This document shows positions 31,823-36,163 of a stretch of DNA of 36,163 bases, piece after piece. Below the pieces are notes generated by a model. The model was given only the letters and a program-made list of their open reading frames with translations, did no database searches and was not told the DNA's origin. The stretch lies in contig DLGZ01000053.1 in assembly GCA_002482965.1 (NCBI GenBank), positions 1-36,163 on the forward strand, read 5' to 3'. The position numbers and the translations under genes were made by a program. The first letter of the stretch is position 1. Every line of letters starts with the position of its first letter. This DNA is from Verrucomicrobiaceae bacterium UBA7681. Its GTDB lineage: Bacteria > Verrucomicrobiota > Verrucomicrobiia > Verrucomicrobiales > Verrucomicrobiaceae.

Positions 31823-34279
31823 TCAAGGTTTGAAGATCGCGATTTCTTTCGCGGTGGTGACATCCCAGGCGCGGACGATGCCGTCTTGATCACCGCCGAG
31901 CACCACATCGCCGGAGCGGGTGGTGGCGAGGGATTGGAGGAAGGATGTGGCACCTGGAAATTGTTTCACCACGCCGCCGTCACTGGTGATGAGGCGGAGC
32001 TTGGTGTCGCCGGCGCTGGTGGCGAACTGATCGGCGGCACCAAGGTAGTGGATGCCGGTGACTTCCTTGTCCCAGCCATCGACACTCTTGCGGCGGTCGC
32101 CGGTGGTCCAGTCCCAGACTTTAACGACGTTGTCGGCACCACTGCTGGCCAGCAGGCGGCCATCGGCACGCCATGAAACGCCGAGGACGTGATGCGTGTG
32201 GCCTTCGAAGACCTTCACGACTTTGCCCGTGCTCAAGTCAGTGATGCGCACGGCTTTGTCCGCGCCGCCGGAAGCGAGGAGCTTGCCATCGGGCGAGAAG
32301 TCGAGAGCGAAGATGCTGTCGAGGTGGCGTTCGGCATAGTTCGTCGTGAGCTTTCCCGTCGCCACATCCCACAGTGTGATGTCGCCGCTACGGGAGGGCT
32401 CGCCGCTGCCGATGGCAAGCGTTTTGCCGTCGGGACTGAAGGTGATGCTGTTGGCACGGTCGGTGATCTGAGAATTGCCATCGCCGGTGCCGAAGGTGCG
32501 TTCGAGGGTCCACGTCTCAGTCGTGCTGCCCGGAACGATGGGCCTGCCATTCACGGTGCTCCAGGCGAGTGGCGGGCCGCTGTCCTGCTCGGCGATGAGT
32601 TCGAGGCCGTTGGCGGAGAACTGGAGTGACTTGGCCTTCTTGAGTCCTGTTGTGAGTGTTTTGGCGATGAGGTCACGATCCGCATTCGCTTTTTCGGCTT
32701 CCTTCTTCACCACCTCGAGGCGGGCCTTGGCATCGATGACGGACTGTTTGGCCTTCTTTTCGTTTTCGGTGACGAGTTTGATTTCGTTCGCCGTGTCGGT
32801 GATTGCGGCCTCGGCACGGGTGAGAGATTCTTGCGCGAGTTTGAGGTCGCTGGCGGCTTTGGTGGCCTTGTCCTGAGCATCTGTGTTCTTTTTAACCAGG
32901 GCGTCATCCGGTTTGCTCTTGGGCAGCATGGCCATTTGATCGGAGACATCTTTCGCCGTCTTGTCGGCAGCGGCTTTCGCAGCTTCCTTGGATTTGAGGG
33001 ACTGTTGCTTTTGTTCGAGGCCCGGCTTCGCGAGTTCTACGAGTTCGGTCAATGCGGCCGCTTTTTTTGCATCGCCAGCGGCAAGTTTGATTTCGGCGGC
33101 AGCGGTTGCCATGGCGGCTTCGGCACGTTGGAGAGCCGCCTGTGCCTGGGCAAGGTCGGTTGCGGCTTTGCCAAGAGTGGCCTGTGCAGCCGCTTGCTTT
33201 TGGGCCAGAGCTTCATCCGGTTTGCCAGTGCTGGCTTTGGCCACTTCATCCGCGATATCTTTGGCGGCTTTGTCGGCAGCGACCTTCGCATCCTCCTTGG
33301 GCTTGATGTCCTTCTTCTTGTCTTCGAGCGCCTTCTTCGCGAGTTCGGCGAGCTCGTTGGCTTTCTTTAAACGATTGGTCTGCTCGGTGGAGTCTGTCTC
33401 GGCTTTTTTGATGGCTTCATTTTGATACGTGACTTCCAAGGCAGCACGCACAGCTGTGAGGCTGCGCTGAGCAAGGGCCTGCTCGGCGGTGAGGTCGGAT
33501 TTGATGTGGGCGATCAGTTTGCCACCGGTGGTTTCGGTCAGCTTGATTGAGTTGTCGGCTTCCTGTGTCGCGGTGAGTTTGGCGGAAGGGGCGAGGGCGG
33601 GAGCTGCGGGGGCGTTGTGCTTCCACAGTTTCACTTCGCGAAAGCTGCCGGTGGCGAGGTGTTTGCCGTCTGGGCTGAATGCGAGAGATTGCACGAGATC
33701 GCGATGGGCGACGCCGGGCTGCTTGTAGAGGCCGGATTTGAGCAGGGGTTCATCCGTGAGCTTGGTGACAAGACTCTGCGTGGGCAGATGGTAGATGCTG
33801 ATCTGATTTGCACGGGCAGCTGCGGCAAAGTCACCCTGAGGTGCAACGGCGATGGCATAGATGGGTTGCAAGCCTGCTGGCAGCGGCTCCCATGCGATGA
33901 TCTGCAATTTTTTGGGTGATGCTTTCGCGCCTTGATCGATCCATGCTTTGAAAAGCGCGAGCTGCTCGGCAGTGAGATTCACTGCACCGACCTTGTTGCC
34001 CTTCGGCGGCATCTCGGAGTCCCAGGTATGCGCTGCGGCCTGATACATGACACTGTCCGCGCCTTTGCCAGGAAGGATGCCCTTGTCGCTCTCGCCACCC
34101 TTCGCCATGAGCTCGGGCGTCTCCATGTTGAGGCCGCCTTTGGTCGTGGTCTTGTTATGGCAGGCGATGCAGTTGTCCTTCAAGAAAGGACGGACTTGCT
34201 GGTCGTAGTCGATGAGCGCGGGAGCCGCGGCCATGACGAATGACGAATGCAGAATAACGAGTGGAAGGATGATTCTCAT
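31823..34279 (-). CDS. Secreted planctomycete-type cytochrome c / WD40 protein with inserted coiled coil
   Basis: This is an 818-residue protein with a signal peptide (1-18). Residues about 22-120 are a PSCyt1-type c-type cytochrome: NCIACH gives heme Cys37, Cys40 and His41, and MPPKG at 90-94 offers axial Met90. WD40-type repeats begin at about 135 (LAFSPDGKHLATGSFREVKLW) and are interrupted at about 262-548 by an Ala/Lys/Glu-rich coiled coil. They resume at about 550 and run to the end, with repeats such as ITFSPDGKTLAIGS, LDFSPDGKLLASGGADKAVRI and LLASSGADNVVKVWDW. Within the coil a 103-residue unit is duplicated in tandem (312-414 and 415-517). The protein is probably periplasmic. The family is common in Planctomycetes/Verrucomicrobia near DUF1549/DUF1553 genes; its electron partner is unknown. 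It overlaps the upstream gene by ATGA. Confidence 0.92.
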   Translation of the reverse strand: MRIILPLVILHSSFVMAAAPALIDYDQQVRPFLKDNCIACHNKTTTKGGLNMETPELMAKGGESDKGILPGKGADSVMYQAAAHTWDSEMPPKGNKVGAVNLTAEQLALFKAWIDQGAKASPKKLQIIAWEPLPAGLQPIYAIAVAPQGDFAAAARANQISIYHLPTQSLVTKLTDEPLLKSGLYKQPGVAHRDLVQSLAFSPDGKHLATGSFREVKLWKHNAPAAPALAPSAKLTATQEADNSIKLTETTGGKLIAHIKSDLTAEQALAQRSLTAVRAALEVTYQNEAIKKAETDSTEQTNRLKKANELAELAKKALEDKKKDIKPKEDAKVAADKAAKDIADEVAKASTGKPDEALAQKQAAAQATLGKAATDLAQAQAALQRAEAAMATAAAEIKLAAGDAKKAAALTELVELAKPGLEQKQQSLKSKEAAKAAADKTAKDVSDQMAMLPKSKPDDALVKKNTDAQDKATKAASDLKLAQESLTRAEAAITDTANEIKLVTENEKKAKQSVIDAKARLEVVKKEAEKANADRDLIAKTLTTGLKKAKSLQFSANGLELIAEQDSGPPLAWSTVNGRPIVPGSTTETWTLERTFGTGDGNSQITDRANSITFSPDGKTLAIGSGEPSRSGDITLWDVATGKLTTNYAERHLDSIFALDFSPDGKLLASGGADKAVRITDLSTGKVVKVFEGHTHHVLGVSWRADGRLLASSGADNVVKVWDWTTGDRRKSVDGWDKEVTGIHYLGAADQFATSAGDTKLRLITSDGGVVKQFPGATSFLQSLATTRSGDVVLGGDQDGIVRAWDVTTAKEIAIFKP
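32729..33346 (-). repeat. Tandem duplication coding two 103-residue coiled-coil units
   Basis: Copy 1 covers 33038-33346 and copy 2 covers 32729-33037, each 309 nt. The proteins align without gaps at an offset of 103: ELAKKALE/ELAKPGLE, AADKAAKD/AADKTAKD, GKPDEAL/SKPDDAL and RAEAAMATAAAEIKL/RAEAAITDTANEIKL. DNA similarity is also visible, so the duplication is not extremely old. Confidence 0.85.
34233..34262. repeat. ATTCGTCATTC-type repeat inside a signal-peptide coding region
   Basis: On the coding strand this stretch reads as tandem CATTCGT-CATTCGT-CAT units. It encodes the hydrophobic LVILHSSFVMA part of the cytochrome/WD40 signal peptide. It shares the 12-mer CATTCGTCATTC with 22259-22285. 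A dispersed simple repeat seems to have supplied an export signal. Confidence 0.5.
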
Positions 34280-36163
34280 TTCTTTGCGACCTCCTTCACG
34301 CGGATGCGGATGGGATTGGAATAGACGATAAAGGTGGCTTCTTTGGCGGCGGATTTCGCGGCGAGGTCTTTGACCAGCTTGTCGGCAGCGGCTTTGCTGG
34401 CGTCGGTCGTCTTGATAGCGGCGGTGGCAACCTTGACGAGTTCGGCCTTCTTCGGCGTTGCGTCGGCATTGGCGGTGGCGAGCTGCTGTTTGGCTGCGGC
34501 TTGAGCTTCGGTTGCTTTTTTGGCTGCGGCTTCGGCAGCATTGAGTTCTTCGACGCCGCGCCGGAATTTCATCTTTGCCGGACCTTGGAGGATGAAGCCG
34601 TAATCACCGGGGGCGAGCTTGAGGGCTTTCACATCAAGCGTGAATTTGCCTGTGGCGGCTTTGGCGGGGATGTCGGCTTCAGGAGCTTTTGCGACATCGA
34701 TGAGGCCGAGGACTTTGAGCTTGAGGGCGTCGGTGAAGTCGGCGTGACGGGTGACTTTGAGGTCGATTTCGAGCTTGGCGTCGGCGGCGACTTCGAAGAT
34801 GTCGGTTTTTTCGGTCTGCACAAACGCGGGAGAGGGTTGTGCGCTGACACCGAGCGCGGGTGCGCCGGTGGTGCGGTGAAAAACGTTGTCCCTGGCGGCG
34901 TCAGCCACCGCAAAACTCACGTAATGGCTCTGCGGAATCCCGTTGAGGATGCTGGCTCCGGCAGGGGCATCGGCGCTTGCTTGAAACGCGATATAGCCCA
35001 GCGACTGGCCTTTGCCGATGAAGCCGCCGAGGCAGGTGACGCCCGCAGGGAGCTTGTCGGCTTTGAGTTCAATGGGCTCACTCAGGGCGTTGCGATTGGG
35101 GGCGATGATTTCGAGGGCTGCGATACCTCCGCGCGGGATATTGGCGCTGCCCAGCTCTGCGCCCTTGGTCTTGGCTCCGGGCAGGATGGAATTGAGGGCG
35201 ATGAGGGACGCGGGCTTGGGCGCCTCTTTCAGGATGCGCAGCTCGTAGGGCTGCATGGTGGCGGAGTTGTCGTTGATGGAGATACGGAAGGTGCCGTCGG
35301 CCTTGGCAGTATAAGCGTAGGAGGGATCTCGATTTGCGAGAGCGATGTCCGGCACTGGCGTGATGGCAGGGGCGTCGGCGACTTCCGCCTGCGGCGTGAG
35401 ATTGCCATCGGGTTTTAGATTTTCGATGACGAGATGCGGATCGGTGGAGTGGCCGAGCTGCTGGGAATGAACTTCGAGAATGAATTGATCACCCGCTTTA
35501 AAAGCGAGATCGAATACGCGCGGCTGCCCTTGCTCAGGAAACTGATCGCGGATGACATCGCCGATTTTGACGCTGATGGGCGGCACGGGATGCGGACCAT
35601 AAGGTGAGCTCGACAACGGGGCCAGCTTCATCAGGTTCAGTGTCACACGAAATGCGTAATCATCGCCGGTGCGATACATCAGGTCATTGAGACGCAGGCG
35701 ATAGGTGCCATCAGCCGGAGGAACGAAGTGCATGACGCCATTGCGCATGCGGGCGAGCTCCTTGCCGCTGGTGTTGGTGATGGCTCCGAAGATTTCAGTG
35801 CGGGTGTCAAAGCGGTGGCCATCGTAACTGGCGATGATGGACTGGCCTTTTTTGGCCTCGAACGTGAACCACTGCGGCGAATTGGATTTGAAGGAGCCTT
35901 GAATGGCGGAACCGACGACCACTTTGAGAGCTTGGTCGGGTTTGGTATTTGCCCCTGTGGAGTCCAGGGAATCGAGCGTGCTGATTTCAAATACCCGCGG
36001 ATTGGAGACGCCGTAGTGGCCGACGAAACGACAGTCGTAAAGAGCAGGTTTCAGATCGGCAGGCAGCGCCACGCTGAAGATGTTCGGCTTGATGCTCTTG
36101 ATCGGGATGACACGTTCATTGAGCAGGATGGACTGCGGACCGTCGAGATCCGAGCCGCGCAGG
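34276..36163 (-). CDS. PPC-domain-like secreted protein with coiled-coil tail (5' end outside window)
   Basis: The frame is open to the window edge, so at least 628 residues are present and the N-terminus is missing; an apparent GTG start at 36072 is only an internal Val. Beta-rich modules resemble bacterial pre-peptidase C-terminal (PPC) domains: WFTFEAKKGQSIIASYDGH, VPPADGTYRLRLNDL, VFDLAFKAGDQFILEV and AKADGTFRISINDNS each give the strand-turn pattern ending in G-T-Y/F-R. Later parts look like Ig/CARDB-like sandwiches (IDLKVTRHADFTDALKLKVLG). The last 100 residues contain an Ala/Lys coil (AEAAAKKATEAQAAAKQQL, SKAAADKLVKDLAAK) resembling that in the downstream cytochrome/WD40 protein. It overlaps that gene by ATGA. 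The two probably form an extracytoplasmic complex. Confidence 0.82.
   Translation of the reverse strand, partial: LRGSDLDGPQSILLNERVIPIKSIKPNIFSVALPADLKPALYDCRFVGHYGVSNPRVFEISTLDSLDSTGANTKPDQALKVVVGSAIQGSFKSNSPQWFTFEAKKGQSIIASYDGHRFDTRTEIFGAITNTSGKELARMRNGVMHFVPPADGTYRLRLNDLMYRTGDDYAFRVTLNLMKLAPLSSSPYGPHPVPPISVKIGDVIRDQFPEQGQPRVFDLAFKAGDQFILEVHSQQLGHSTDPHLVIENLKPDGNLTPQAEVADAPAITPVPDIALANRDPSYAYTAKADGTFRISINDNSATMQPYELRILKEAPKPASLIALNSILPGAKTKGAELGSANIPRGGIAALEIIAPNRNALSEPIELKADKLPAGVTCLGGFIGKGQSLGYIAFQASADAPAGASILNGIPQSHYVSFAVADAARDNVFHRTTGAPALGVSAQPSPAFVQTEKTDIFEVAADAKLEIDLKVTRHADFTDALKLKVLGLIDVAKAPEADIPAKAATGKFTLDVKALKLAPGDYGFILQGPAKMKFRRGVEELNAAEAAAKKATEAQAAAKQQLATANADATPKKAELVKVATAAIKTTDASKAAADKLVKDLAAKSAAKEATFIVYSNPIRIRVKEVAKK

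Noticed and set aside
34501..35418. 305-codon plus-strand open frame
   Set aside because: Antisense to the PPC-like gene; Gly-rich shadow translation only.
34276..36072. Start codon GTG at 36072 for the PPC-like gene
   Set aside because: The frame stays open for 30 further codons to the window edge with similar composition, so the true start is outside.
1..36163. CRISPR arrays, tRNA/rRNA genes, insertion sequences
   Set aside because: No regularly spaced repeats, cloverleaf sequences, transposase motifs or paired IS ends were seen.

Overview
The window looks like an accessory, secretome-rich stretch of a moderately GC-rich member of the Verrucomicrobiota, most like the Verrucomicrobiales (Prosthecobacter/Verrucomicrobium type). 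The evidence is a secreted planctomycete-type c-type cytochrome fused to WD40 repeats, two S1 sulfatases, several Asp-box (sialidase-like) propellers, and signal peptides on most gene products. Shine-Dalgarno sequences are weak or absent. No rRNA, tRNA, CRISPR array, transposase or phage gene is visible. The taxonomic call is inference from gene content only.

Region 1 (1-15679, almost all + strand) holds secreted carbohydrate-active genes around a small housekeeping island. After the last 15 codons of an unknown gene come a six-hairpin glycosidase-like protein, a DUF1080-like lectin-fold protein, a ricin-lectin/esterase/SMP-30 fusion, and an FGE-like/sialidase fusion that lacks the FGE catalytic cysteines. 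The island is a DUF1186/SEC-C protein and RecQ helicase. Next are a secreted alpha/beta hydrolase, a convergent glyoxalase-fold gene, a deacetylase-like protein translationally coupled to an NTF2-fold protein, and a VCBS/FG-GAP propeller coupled to a sialidase-like protein.

Region 2 (15735-23704, all - strand) is a compact run. It reads, in transcription order: heparan-N-sulfatase-like sulfatase, M14 metallopeptidase, lipoprotein lysophospholipase-like hydrolase, winged-helix protein, AAA+/ORC-like ATPase with a Pro-rich tail, and a second sulfatase. Gaps are 21, 3, 6, 44 and 57 nt. The winged-helix/ATPase pair is the part least explained by known families and is the best candidate for an undescribed system.

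Region 3 (23705-27692) has a Tat-like TIM-barrel sugar isomerase/epimerase, a secreted carboxylesterase and an unrecognised secreted protein. They are separated by intergenic DNA with unusually elaborate inverted repeats, including a 48-nt three-way-junction element.

Region 4 (27777-36163, all - strand) is another apparent operon, in order: a PPC-domain-like protein with a coiled-coil tail (5' end outside the window), a cytochrome c/WD40 protein with a roughly 290-residue coiled coil inserted in its propeller, an SGNH hydrolase with an Ala/Lys helical tail, an LamG-like/sialidase protein and a GH43/GH32-like propeller. The Ala/Lys-rich helices in three consecutive products suggest that they assemble outside the cytoplasm. 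As a whole the window reads as machinery for capturing, desulfating, deacylating and cutting complex sulfated polysaccharides.
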